Shown: positions 8,528 through 17,249 of the stretch, in pieces
Layout: every line of letters begins with the position of its first letter
How positions within the stretch are numbered: position 1 is the stretch's first letter
Source of the DNA: Psychrobacillus sp044762655
Lineage (GTDB): Bacteria > Bacillota > Bacilli > Bacillales_A > Planococcaceae
Assembly (NCBI RefSeq): GCF_044762655.1
Contig: NZ_JBIWER010000002.1
Span: forward strand, 434,001 to 498,000
Reading direction: 5' to 3'
Length of the DNA stretch: 64,000 nucleotides
Notes under the pieces: generated by a model
Databases searched by the model: none
What the model saw: only the letters and a program-made list of their open reading frames with translations
What the model was told of the DNA's origin: nothing
Program-made: the position numbers and the translations under genes

Positions 8528-9097
8528 ATGAAACACTTGCGCCATATCGTGACGAAAGCTGTTGTTGCTAAAGGAAAAAAGAGAACGGAATCCTGTGAAG
8601 TTCTTCGCCCGCCAAATACACCATCTAGTATTTTAGGATGCTGGGTTATTAATCACACATGTTCGTCTAAAAAACACGGTAGATACGTAGAGGTAACTGG
8701 AAAATTTGATATAAACGTTTGGTATGCACATCACGACCATTCTAAAACGTCCGTTTTTACAGAAACGATCAATTATAAGGATCGTATCAAACTACATTAC
8801 CGCGATAAAGATACTACTGGGGAAGAAGTGCATGTTCGTGTACTACAGCAACCAAATTGTACAGAGGCAATTATTATTTCAGGAGGTACGCAATTCCAGG
8901 TAACCGTAGAAAGAGAGATACTAGTTGAAGTTGTAGGGGAAACAACTATTTGCATTCAAGTACATGAAGCAGAATTTGAAGAAGAATGGGCATATGGGGA
9001 AGAAAGCTCATCTAGTTCTAGTTCATCTAGCTCGTCATCCAGTTCTTCGGGATCCATTGGTGCTTCCAAAGAAGTAGAAGATTCTTCGTCACTTTAA
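8528..9097 (+). CDS. cotE: Outer spore coat morphogenetic protein CotE
   Basis: A 189-residue CotE, which builds the outer coat of the spore and anchors many coat proteins. The body matches the family from LRHIVTKAVVAKGKK through SSILGCWVINHTC and FDINVWYAHH to the acidic EAEFEEEWAYGEE. The position directly before mutS-mutL is that of B. subtilis. ATG 8528 follows AAGGAGG. The C-terminus is unusual: 15 consecutive serines (residues 160-174) with mixed codons, followed by GSIGASKEVEDSSSL, where other CotE proteins are mainly acidic. CATATGAT at 8491-8498 has the shape of a mother-cell sigma -10 (CATANNNT), but no matching -35 is clear. Confidence 0.95.
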   Translation: MKHLRHIVTKAVVAKGKKRTESCEVLRPPNTPSSILGCWVINHTCSSKKHGRYVEVTGKFDINVWYAHHDHSKTSVFTETINYKDRIKLHYRDKDTTGEEVHVRVLQQPNCTEAIIISGGTQFQVTVEREILVEVVGETTICIQVHEAEFEEEWAYGEESSSSSSSSSSSSSSSGSIGASKEVEDSSSL

Positions 9098-9099
9098 AA

Positions 9100-9128
9100 A
9101 GCCGGCTATTACTTCCGGCTTTTTTTTT
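9100..9128 (+). terminator. Terminator after cotE
   Basis: AGCCGG and CCGGCT enclose a nine-base loop and lead into a run of nine T residues directly after the cotE stop codon. Confidence 0.92.
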
Positions 9129-9213
9129 GCATAAAAATATTTCAAATTAGTTTTTTCAATTATGAATACGAAATCACAATTTTTTTCGTGTTTTTAAAGT
9201 TGATTCGTAACCA

Positions 9214-9246
9214 CTGAAAGCGTCCGCCTGTAGCGGAAATCAACGT
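9214..9246. repeat. Possible copy of a dispersed intergenic motif
   Basis: The GC-rich stretch GCGTCCGCCTGTAGCGGAAA stands out from very AT-rich surroundings. I recall similar short intergenic motifs in Planococcaceae genomes, but only one copy is visible here, so the repeat nature is unproven. The inner CCGCCTGTAGCGG can fold into a small hairpin. Confidence 0.3.
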
Positions 9247-9362
9247 GTTGGATTTCACTTTTTAATATGGAATTATGAAATTTATTCTATTAGATAACAA
9301 ATTGAATATCTCTCGTTACACAGGAAAAACTAAGAAAGATAAAAACGAGAGGAGTGTTCATT

Positions 9363-9500
9363 ATGAAGGAACGTAAGCAACCCCATGAGAAGTTTAATAC
9401 AAAAGATAACGGATTGACTTCAATGCAGGAAGTTATATATCCAAAAGACTTCAAACGTGCTGACAAGGAAACATTTAATAAAAATCAAATTAAAAAGTAA
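9363..9500 (+). CDS. Small hypothetical protein, 45 residues
   Basis: A short ORF with good expression signals: AGAGGAGTG about nine bases before ATG 9363, and a terminator hairpin just after TAA. The product begins MKERKQPHEKFNTKDNG and contains MQEVIYPKDFKRADKETF. It is hydrophilic and lysine-rich, with no membrane span, signal peptide or cysteine. I do not recognise it. It lies between cotE and mutS, each with its own signals, so it is probably a separate transcription unit. Confidence 0.65.
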   Translation: MKERKQPHEKFNTKDNGLTSMQEVIYPKDFKRADKETFNKNQIKK

Positions 9501-9507
9501 ATATAAT

Positions 9508-9543
9508 ATGCACCCTGAATTAGGTCACATATTCTGGGTGCAT
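9508..9543 (+). terminator. Terminator after the 45-residue ORF
   Basis: ATGCACCC-TGAAT pairs with ATTC-T-GGGTGCAT with one mismatch, followed by a modest T-rich tail. It separates the small ORF from mutS. Confidence 0.7.
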
Positions 9544-9657
9544 TATATTTACCCTCGACTCGAATACCCTTAAGCTATCTAATTAAGGTCATCTGTCTCT
9601 TTTCTCATTGTTTTTTTGTTATAATCATTATATTAGTAAGAAGAGAGAAGGATTTAA

Positions 9658-12225
9658 ATGACTACACAAACTCCAATGATGCAGCAATACTTAAAAATTA
9701 AAAAAGACTACATAGATGCATTTCTATTTTTCCGTTTAGGCGATTTTTACGAGTTATTTCATGAAGATGCTATTAAAGCAGCTGCGATTTTAGAAATTAC
9801 CCTAACTAGTAGGAAGGACAATATCCCGATGTGTGGAGTACCTCATCATTCTGCCCAGGGGTATATCGAAACACTTATAAGCAAAGGCTATAAAGTCGCT
9901 ATTTGCGAGCAAGTAGAAGATCCAAAAGTTGCAAAGGGTGTAGTTAAAAGAGAGGTTGTTCGTCTTGTTACGCCGGGTACTATAATAGAAGGAAAAGCTA
10001 TGCAAACGAAGTCAAATTATTTTATTGCTTCCGCTGATTTGCTTGCTACAAATGAAGTCGCTTTTGCTTATTTAGATGTATCAACGGGTGATGGCTTTAC
10101 GACCATTTTAACTGGCGACGAAAAAGAGGTAGTGCAGGAATTGCTTGCGATTCAGGCAAAAGAATTGATAGTCAGTGAACAAATGTATGTGTTAATCAAT
10201 GATTTGTCTGCTATTCATGATTTTACTGTTTCCATTGAAAAAGAAGAGTTGTCAGATGAGGAAATTCATAAATACGTTCCTGACCATCCCGATCAAACAC
10301 ATCAAACGGTGAAACGACTATTACAATACATTCAAAAAACGCAAAAACAATCTCTCTTACATATTCAGCCTTTCACTTTTCAACAGAGAGAGTCATTTTT
10401 AGCGATGGATTATCACTCCAAACGAAATTTAGAACTTATTTCATCTATTCGAAGTGGAGACCAAAAAGGGACGTTATTATGGTTATTAGATGAAACAGTG
10501 ACTGCAATGGGTGGTCGAAAGTTAAAGCAATGGATTCATCAGCCTCTTGCAAACAAACAATCCATCGAGGCTCGACAAGAAATAGTAACAAGTTTTCTCA
10601 ATGACTTTATGCTTCGGGAAGAAATCAAAGAAGCTTTCAAGGAAGTTTATGACCTAGAACGGCTTGTAGGTAGAATTGGATTTGGCAGTGCTGGAGGAAG
10701 AGACCTTGCCCAGCTAAGACTATCACTTTCGAAGGTCCCTATAATAAAACAGCTACTCAATTCTTCACAAGATCAAGTGCTGCAAAAACTCGGAGCTGTT
10801 TTAGAGGATTGTGAAGACATTTGGAGAAAGTTACAAGAAGCAATTAGTGAAAACCCTCCAATTTCTGTTAAAGACGGTGGGGTGATTAAAAACGGCTACC
10901 ATGAAAGACTGGACCAGCTTCGTGATGCATCAGTTAACGGAAAAAAATGGATTGCAGAACTTGAACAAAGGGAAAGAGAAATTACAGGTGCTAAAAACTT
11001 AAAAATAGGCTATAACCGAATTTTTGGTTACTATATCGAGCTAACAAAATCGAATATCCATTTAGCAGATGAGTCTAGATATGTTCGTAAACAAACGCTT
11101 GCGAACGCAGAACGATATATTACGGACGAACTGAAAGAAAAGGAATCCCTTATTTTATCAGCAGAAGATGAAAGTCAAGTGCTAGAATATGAGTTATTTA
11201 CGCAGGTTAGAGAACAAATTAAAGCTTATATCCCGCTTGTACAAAAATTAGCGAAACAAATAAGTGAGCTAGATGTATTTATTTCATTTGCTCAAGTAGC
11301 TGAAAACCACCGTTTAACAAAGCCTATTTTCCATGATTCTAATGCCATGATTATTAAAGATGGCAGACATCCAGTTGTGGAGAAAATGATGAACAATCAG
11401 TTGTATGTACCAAACGATTGTGTGCTTACAGAGGATATTAATATGCTCCTAATAACCGGGCCTAATATGTCGGGTAAAAGTACTTTTATGCGACAAATAG
11501 CAATCACAACTGTAATGGCACAAATTGGGTGCTATGTACCTGCTGAATCTGCGAAGCTTCCAATAGTCGATAAAATATTTACACGAATTGGAGCAGCAGA
11601 TGATTTGGCGGGTGGCCAGAGTACATTCATGATTGAAATGATGGAATCCCAGCATGCGATTATGAATGCTACAAGTAAAAGTTTGCTTTTATTTGATGAA
11701 ATTGGACGTGGAACTTCCACTTATGATGGTATGAGTTTGGCTCAGGCGATGATGGAATATATTCATGGAAATATAGGGGCAAATACGCTGTTCTCTACAC
11801 ATTATCATGAGTTGACGGATTTAGAGGACTCGCTACCAAAGCTTCGAAATGTACATGTGTCAGCAACTGAAAAAGATGGGAAAGTTGTCTTTTTACACAA
11901 GCTTAAAGATGGTCCTGCAGATAAGAGTTATGGTATACATGTTGCAGAGCTAGCCCAATTGCCTGAACAAATTATTACGAGAGCACGGGAAATCTTGAAT
12001 ACTTTCGAGCATCAGGATGAGAAGGAAGAAAGTGCTGTTAACGTTAGCGAAACACAATTATCGTTCTTTGATGATCAACCTAAGGTGCATAAAGAACCAA
12101 TTGTAATCCAAGAAAACGAGTCATCAGAAAAAATTATGAAGAAGTTAAAGAAAATCAATATATCAGGTACAACTCCATTAGAAGCATTGCAGCTATTATA
12201 TGAGCTGCAAAAAGAGCTAGAATAA
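9658..12225 (+). CDS. mutS: DNA mismatch repair protein MutS
   Basis: A full-length 855-residue MutS, which finds mismatches and small loops after replication and recruits MutL. The mismatch-probing Phe-Tyr-Glu lies at residues 30-32 in LGDFYELF. The ATPase domain has Walker A GPNMSGKST at residues 601-609 and Walker B with Asp-Glu at 680-681 (LLLFDEIGRGTS). The helix-turn-helix dimer region ends the protein (SGTTPLEALQLLYELQ). GAGAGAAGG precedes ATG 9658. A TATAAT at 9620-9625 probably forms the -10. mutL follows after 20 bases, so the pair is an operon. Confidence 0.99.
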   Translation: MTTQTPMMQQYLKIKKDYIDAFLFFRLGDFYELFHEDAIKAAAILEITLTSRKDNIPMCGVPHHSAQGYIETLISKGYKVAICEQVEDPKVAKGVVKREVVRLVTPGTIIEGKAMQTKSNYFIASADLLATNEVAFAYLDVSTGDGFTTILTGDEKEVVQELLAIQAKELIVSEQMYVLINDLSAIHDFTVSIEKEELSDEEIHKYVPDHPDQTHQTVKRLLQYIQKTQKQSLLHIQPFTFQQRESFLAMDYHSKRNLELISSIRSGDQKGTLLWLLDETVTAMGGRKLKQWIHQPLANKQSIEARQEIVTSFLNDFMLREEIKEAFKEVYDLERLVGRIGFGSAGGRDLAQLRLSLSKVPIIKQLLNSSQDQVLQKLGAVLEDCEDIWRKLQEAISENPPISVKDGGVIKNGYHERLDQLRDASVNGKKWIAELEQREREITGAKNLKIGYNRIFGYYIELTKSNIHLADESRYVRKQTLANAERYITDELKEKESLILSAEDESQVLEYELFTQVREQIKAYIPLVQKLAKQISELDVFISFAQVAENHRLTKPIFHDSNAMIIKDGRHPVVEKMMNNQLYVPNDCVLTEDINMLLITGPNMSGKSTFMRQIAITTVMAQIGCYVPAESAKLPIVDKIFTRIGAADDLAGGQSTFMIEMMESQHAIMNATSKSLLLFDEIGRGTSTYDGMSLAQAMMEYIHGNIGANTLFSTHYHELTDLEDSLPKLRNVHVSATEKDGKVVFLHKLKDGPADKSYGIHVAELAQLPEQIITRAREILNTFEHQDEKEESAVNVSETQLSFFDDQPKVHKEPIVIQENESSEKIMKKLKKINISGTTPLEALQLLYELQKELE

Positions 12226-12245
12226 CCCAAAAGTAGGTGAATAAT

Positions 12246-14054
12246 ATGGGACAAATAATATTAATGGATGAACTGTTATCCAACAAAATTGCAGCAGGTG
12301 AAGTGGTGGAACGGCCAGCTTCTGTTGTGAAAGAATTGGTAGAAAATGCAATAGATGCGGAAAGCACTTCTATTGAAATTACGCTAGAAGAAGCCGGGCT
12401 GTCTAAAATTCAAGTAACTGATAATGGAAAAGGAATGGACGAGGAGGATGCGATAAAATCCTTCTCTAGACATGCTACCTCTAAAATCACTACGGAGCAT
12501 GATCTTTTCAGAATACGTTCATTAGGTTTTAGAGGAGAGGCGCTTGCTAGTATTGCCTCAGTATCGAAAATTAGCCTATGGACATCAAATGGTGAAAGTA
12601 TTGGGACAAAAGTAGAGTTAGAAGGTGGAAGGTTATTATCCAATACCCCTGGACCGATACGAAGAGGAACTGATATTGTCGTGAGCCAGCTATTTTATAA
12701 TACGCCAGCTCGGTTAAAATATTTGAAAACGATTCAAACAGAGTTAGGTCATACCATTGACTTGATAAACCGCTTAGCCATTAGTTATCCAGGTATTGCG
12801 TTTAAGCTAACACATAATCAGCAAACCATTGTACAGACAAGTGGAAGAGGCGACCTTAAACAAGTTTTGGCTTCCATTTATGGAATCTCTAACGTGAAAA
12901 AAATGGTTGCCTTCGATAAGGAAACATCTGATTTTCATATATCGGGTTTTGGAACATTACCGGAAATAACGAGAGCTTCGAAAAATTATATAACTGTTTT
13001 AGTGAATGGCCGTTGGGTTAAGCACTATGGGATAAATAATGCAATAGTCGATGCATACCATACTTTGTTGCCGATAGGTAGATATCCGATTGTCGTCTTA
13101 AATATTGAAATGGATCCAATACTAACGGACGTCAATGTTCATCCTGCGAAGCATCAAATCCGCCTTAGTAAAGAAAAAGAACTTATGGAAATGATTCGTT
13201 TAACAATCCGTTCGATTATGCATCGTGTGCAGAAACCACCCGAAATTATAGAAAAGCCAGTTATTAAGAAACAGCCAAGTGTGCAGTTTGATTTCTTTAA
13301 ACAAACTTATGAGCCGACAAAAATGGATCCCATTCCTCCAGACGATGATAGTATGGCAGTCGAACAAACTAATAATCCATTTAAAGAGCTGCCTAGTATC
13401 GTTTATGAAGAGATTGAGCCATTGGCAGATTTCGATATGCATTCAATCGAAAATGTGGAGGATAAAAAGCCATTTCCTGATTTACATGTAGTAGGTCAAA
13501 TCCACGGTACTTATATTGTTGCTCAAAGTGATGATGGGTTTTACTTAATAGATCAGCATGCTGCCCAAGAACGTGTAAAATATGAATTTTACAAGGAAAA
13601 GATAGGGGAAGTAAATGCAAATGAGCGACAATCGCTTTTGCTTCCACTGACTTTTCACTATTCTTTAGACGAGGCTTACCGTATAAAAGAGTCTATACAT
13701 GAATTAAATGAGGTAGGAATATTTTTAGAGGAGTTTGGTACTTCTAGCTTTGTTGTAAGAGATCATCCTACATGGTTTCCTAAGGACCAAGAGACGAAGA
13801 TTATTGAAGGGCTAATCGAACAAGTATTGAATAACCGTAAAACAGATATTAAAAAACTTAGAGAAGATGCTGCCATTATGATGAGCTGTAAACTTTCGAT
13901 TAAAGCAAATCATTATTTGACGATGAACGATATGGAGCAGCTGTTAGAAAGCTTAAAAAATGCTCAACATCCTTTGACCTGTCCACATGGTAGACCTGTA
14001 ATCGTACATTTTTCGACTTATGAGATTGAAAAAATGTTCAAACGAGTTATGTAG
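12246..14054 (+). CDS. mutL: DNA mismatch repair protein MutL (endonuclease type)
   Basis: A 602-residue MutL, the ATP-dependent nicking partner of MutS. The GHKL ATPase motifs are present: ELVENAIDA near residue 36, DNGKGMDEED, and GFRGEALASIA. The C-terminal half carries the metal-dependent endonuclease motif DQHAAQERVKYE near residue 436 and CPHGRPVIV close to the end. Strand choice is thus expected to depend on MutL nicking, as in other bacteria without MutH. ATG 12246 is preferred because AGGTG lies six bases upstream; a GTG nine bases earlier falls inside that ribosome site. Confidence 0.98.
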   Translation: MGQIILMDELLSNKIAAGEVVERPASVVKELVENAIDAESTSIEITLEEAGLSKIQVTDNGKGMDEEDAIKSFSRHATSKITTEHDLFRIRSLGFRGEALASIASVSKISLWTSNGESIGTKVELEGGRLLSNTPGPIRRGTDIVVSQLFYNTPARLKYLKTIQTELGHTIDLINRLAISYPGIAFKLTHNQQTIVQTSGRGDLKQVLASIYGISNVKKMVAFDKETSDFHISGFGTLPEITRASKNYITVLVNGRWVKHYGINNAIVDAYHTLLPIGRYPIVVLNIEMDPILTDVNVHPAKHQIRLSKEKELMEMIRLTIRSIMHRVQKPPEIIEKPVIKKQPSVQFDFFKQTYEPTKMDPIPPDDDSMAVEQTNNPFKELPSIVYEEIEPLADFDMHSIENVEDKKPFPDLHVVGQIHGTYIVAQSDDGFYLIDQHAAQERVKYEFYKEKIGEVNANERQSLLLPLTFHYSLDEAYRIKESIHELNEVGIFLEEFGTSSFVVRDHPTWFPKDQETKIIEGLIEQVLNNRKTDIKKLREDAAIMMSCKLSIKANHYLTMNDMEQLLESLKNAQHPLTCPHGRPVIVHFSTYEIEKMFKRVM

Positions 14055-14065
14055 GAGGAAGTAAA

Positions 14066-15577
14066 ATGGGAGAATATATATTATCGATCGATCAAGGAAC
14101 GACTAGCTCTAGAGCAATACTTTTTGATAAGCTCGGCAATATTGTTCACTCTGCTCAACGAGAATTTAAACAATATTTTCCTAAATCAGGATGGGTGGAG
14201 CATGATGCGAAAGAAATTTGGGGATCCGTATTATCTGTGCTGGCAGCAGTTCTAACAGAAAGTGGAAACCAACCAGAGGATGTCCATGCAATTGGGATAA
14301 CGAACCAACGAGAAACAACAGTCGTGTGGAATAAACATACAGGAAAGCCTGTGTATAATGCGATTGTTTGGCAGTCAAGACAAACCCAGTCTATTATTGA
14401 TGAACTTAAAAAAGATGATATGGAATTGTTTTTTCAAGAGAAAACGGGCTTGAAATTGGACCCGTACTTTTCTGCAACTAAAGTAAAGTGGATATTGGAT
14501 AATGTTGATGGTGCCAAAGAGCAAGCGGAAGCCGGTGATTTACTGTTTGGAACGATTGATACGTGGTTAATATGGAAGCTTTCCAATGGGAATGCTCATG
14601 TGACGGATTATTCCAATGCTTCTAGGACGATGCTTTACAATATATATGAACAAAAGTGGGATGAAGAGATTTGTGAGAAGCTTTCTATTCCAATGGAAAT
14701 GCTGCCAAAAGTAGCATCATCATCTGAAGTATACGCACAAACCGATCCATCTGTTTTCTTTGGAAAGGAAATAGATATTGCCGGAGCAGCAGGGGACCAA
14801 CAGGCTGCATTATTTGGGCAATGCTGTTTTGAGAAAGGCATGGCTAAAAACACGTATGGTACTGGATGCTTTATGCTATTAAATACTGGAGAAGAGGCGG
14901 TTACTTCTCCGTCTGGTTTGTTAACGACTATTGCATGGGGTATAGATGGTAAAGTGACCTATGCTTTAGAGGGAAGTATTTTCGTTGCTGGCTCTGCGAT
15001 TCAATGGCTTCGTGATGGACTACGTATGATAAAGAGTGCTCCTGAATCGGAGAGGTACGCAAAAAAAGTTGAATCTACAGAAGGTGTCTATTTTGTACCA
15101 GCTTTTGTTGGACTTGGAACGCCTTATTGGGATTCCGAAGCGAAGGGTTCAATTTTTGGATTAACAAGAGGAACGACAAAAGAGCATTTCATCCGTGCCA
15201 CGATAGAATCCCTTGCTTATCAAACAAAAGACGTTCTTGAAACGATGGAAAAAGATTCTGGGGTAGATGTAGAGACATTAAGAGTAGATGGTGGAGCGGT
15301 AAGTAACGAATTTCTAATGCAGTTCCAAAGCGATCTATTAAATTTGCCCGTAGAACTAGCCAAGCTTAACGAGACAACAGCCTTAGGAGCTGCTTTCTTA
15401 GCGGGTTTAGCTACTGGCTTCTGGAAGGATTCACAAGAATTATCCAACTTACGTGAAAGTCAAAAGCAATATGAACCAAAAATGGAAATTGCGAAAAGAG
15501 ATCAACTTTATAAAGGCTGGAAAAAAGCAGTTGAAGCAACACGTATTTTCAAACTTTCAGACGAAGAGGTGGAATAA
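14066..15577 (+). CDS. glpK: Glycerol kinase, lacking the HPr-phosphorylated histidine
   Basis: A 503-residue FGGY-family kinase that phosphorylates glycerol to glycerol 3-phosphate with ATP. It opens with SIDQGTTSSRAILFD, has the substrate block TNQRETTVVW near residues 79-88 and GAAGDQQAALFGQ near 240, and the C-terminal DGGAVSNEFLMQF. In B. subtilis and enterococci a histidine in a YHF(F/Y)G motif is phosphorylated by HPr to activate the enzyme. Here residue 230 is valine in DPSVFFG, so this control is predicted lost. AGGAGG precedes ATG 14066. It begins 11 bases after mutL and runs directly into glpD. No glpF or glpP is present nearby. Confidence 0.98.
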   Translation: MGEYILSIDQGTTSSRAILFDKLGNIVHSAQREFKQYFPKSGWVEHDAKEIWGSVLSVLAAVLTESGNQPEDVHAIGITNQRETTVVWNKHTGKPVYNAIVWQSRQTQSIIDELKKDDMELFFQEKTGLKLDPYFSATKVKWILDNVDGAKEQAEAGDLLFGTIDTWLIWKLSNGNAHVTDYSNASRTMLYNIYEQKWDEEICEKLSIPMEMLPKVASSSEVYAQTDPSVFFGKEIDIAGAAGDQQAALFGQCCFEKGMAKNTYGTGCFMLLNTGEEAVTSPSGLLTTIAWGIDGKVTYALEGSIFVAGSAIQWLRDGLRMIKSAPESERYAKKVESTEGVYFVPAFVGLGTPYWDSEAKGSIFGLTRGTTKEHFIRATIESLAYQTKDVLETMEKDSGVDVETLRVDGGAVSNEFLMQFQSDLLNLPVELAKLNETTALGAAFLAGLATGFWKDSQELSNLRESQKQYEPKMEIAKRDQLYKGWKKAVEATRIFKLSDEEVE

Positions 15578-17224
15578 TTGAAGTCTTCTGTAGAACGTGA
15601 GCAAATAGTAAATACACTAAATTATTTTGAATTCGACGTGCTCGTAATAGGCGGAGGTATAACCGGTGCGGGAATTGCCCTTGATGCTGTAACCCGTGGA
15701 ATGTCTGTCGCTTTAGTGGATATGCAGGATTTTGCTGCAGGAACTTCTAGTCGTTCCACAAAGCTTGTGCATGGTGGTTTGCGGTATTTAAAGCAACTGG
15801 AAGTGAAAATGGTTGCTGATGTCGGCAGAGAAAGAGAAATTGTGTATGAAAATGCAGTTCATGTGACCGAACCAATATGGATGTTACTACCGTTTCATAA
15901 AAAGGGTACATTTGGACCTCTTACTACATCTGCTGGCTTGAAGATGTATGACTTTTTAGCTGGTGTGAAGAAGAATGAAAGAAGATTAATGCTTTCGGAC
16001 AAAGAGACACTTGAAAAAGAACCACTTTTAAAAAGCAAAGGTTTACTAGGAGGGGGATACTACGTTGAATACCAAACCGACGATGCCCGACTAACGATTG
16101 AAGTTCTCAAAAAAGCAATGGAAAAAGGGGCAGTATGCTTAAACTACGCGAAAGCACGCTCCTTTATTTATGACGATGATAATCAGGTAATGGGAGCAGA
16201 GGTTGTAGATACAATAAGCAATAAACGAATTTCCATACATGCCAAAAAAGTAGTCAATGCCACTGGCCCCTGGGTGGATGGAGTTCGTGCTTTAGATGCC
16301 CTTGAAAACAATAAAAAACTCAAGCTCACAAAGGGTGTGCATATTGTTATTGATCAATCGGTTTTCCCGCTAAAGCAGGCTGTCTATTTTGATACACCTG
16401 ATAAGCGAATGATTTTTGCAATTCCACGTGATGGGAAAACTTATGTAGGAACAACGGATACGTTCTTTGAGGGCGATATTCAGCATCCTATAGCCACTCC
16501 GGAAGATGTAAATTATCTTATCCAGGCAATCCATTCGATGTTTCCTTTAGTTCGTGTTACTGCAAACCAAGTAGAGTCCACTTGGGCAGGTGTTCGTCCA
16601 TTAATATATGAGGACGGAAAGGATCCATCAGAAATTTCTCGAAAAGATGAGGTTTGGCAGTCAGAAGCAGGTTTATTTACAATTGCTGGAGGTAAACTAA
16701 CAGGGTATAGGAAAATGGCTGAAACTATTGTAGATAGAATTTCCAAGCAACTTGGGGATGAAAAATACGGGCCATGCGTAACAAAGCATTTAACGTTATC
16801 TGGTGGAGATATTGGTGGCTCTAAACAATGGGATGCATTTCTTAACCAGAAAGAACAAATGGCACTCGCTTACGGACTTTCTAGATTAGAAGGAAGAAAG
16901 CTGGCTAAAAGGTATGGAACGAATGTCGATAAAGTTTTTCAATATGCACAAATCCTATCAACAATCCCGTCTAGTTTACCGTTAGCTTTGCTTGCTCAAA
17001 TTTATTACGCAGTGCATGAAGAAATGGTCTATTCACCTGTGGATTTTTTAGTAAGAAGAACAGGTATGCTTTATTTTGATATACAGCACTTTAAAGAATA
17101 TAAAGATGAAATAGTGAATGTAATGCAGCAACTGCTCCAATACTCGGATGTACAAACAACTACATTTAAAAACCAACTTGATATACTTTTGCTAGAAGCT
17201 ACATTAAACGAAAGTAGGGATTGA
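15578..17224 (+). CDS. glpD: Aerobic glycerol-3-phosphate dehydrogenase
   Basis: A 548-residue membrane-associated flavoprotein that oxidises glycerol 3-phosphate to dihydroxyacetone phosphate and passes electrons to menaquinone. The FAD-binding motif VLVIGGGITGAGIALDA is near residues 21-37. The family signatures GTSSRSTKLVHGGLRYL and WAGVRPLI are intact, and the C-terminal domain is full length. The start is TTG 15578, which directly follows the glpK stop codon, with GAAGAGGTGGA as ribosome site inside glpK. glpK and glpD therefore form one translational unit. Confidence 0.97.
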   Translation: MKSSVEREQIVNTLNYFEFDVLVIGGGITGAGIALDAVTRGMSVALVDMQDFAAGTSSRSTKLVHGGLRYLKQLEVKMVADVGREREIVYENAVHVTEPIWMLLPFHKKGTFGPLTTSAGLKMYDFLAGVKKNERRLMLSDKETLEKEPLLKSKGLLGGGYYVEYQTDDARLTIEVLKKAMEKGAVCLNYAKARSFIYDDDNQVMGAEVVDTISNKRISIHAKKVVNATGPWVDGVRALDALENNKKLKLTKGVHIVIDQSVFPLKQAVYFDTPDKRMIFAIPRDGKTYVGTTDTFFEGDIQHPIATPEDVNYLIQAIHSMFPLVRVTANQVESTWAGVRPLIYEDGKDPSEISRKDEVWQSEAGLFTIAGGKLTGYRKMAETIVDRISKQLGDEKYGPCVTKHLTLSGGDIGGSKQWDAFLNQKEQMALAYGLSRLEGRKLAKRYGTNVDKVFQYAQILSTIPSSLPLALLAQIYYAVHEEMVYSPVDFLVRRTGMLYFDIQHFKEYKDEIVNVMQQLLQYSDVQTTTFKNQLDILLLEATLNESRD

Positions 17225-17249
17225 GCTGAAAACTATCTTAGAAGGTAAA

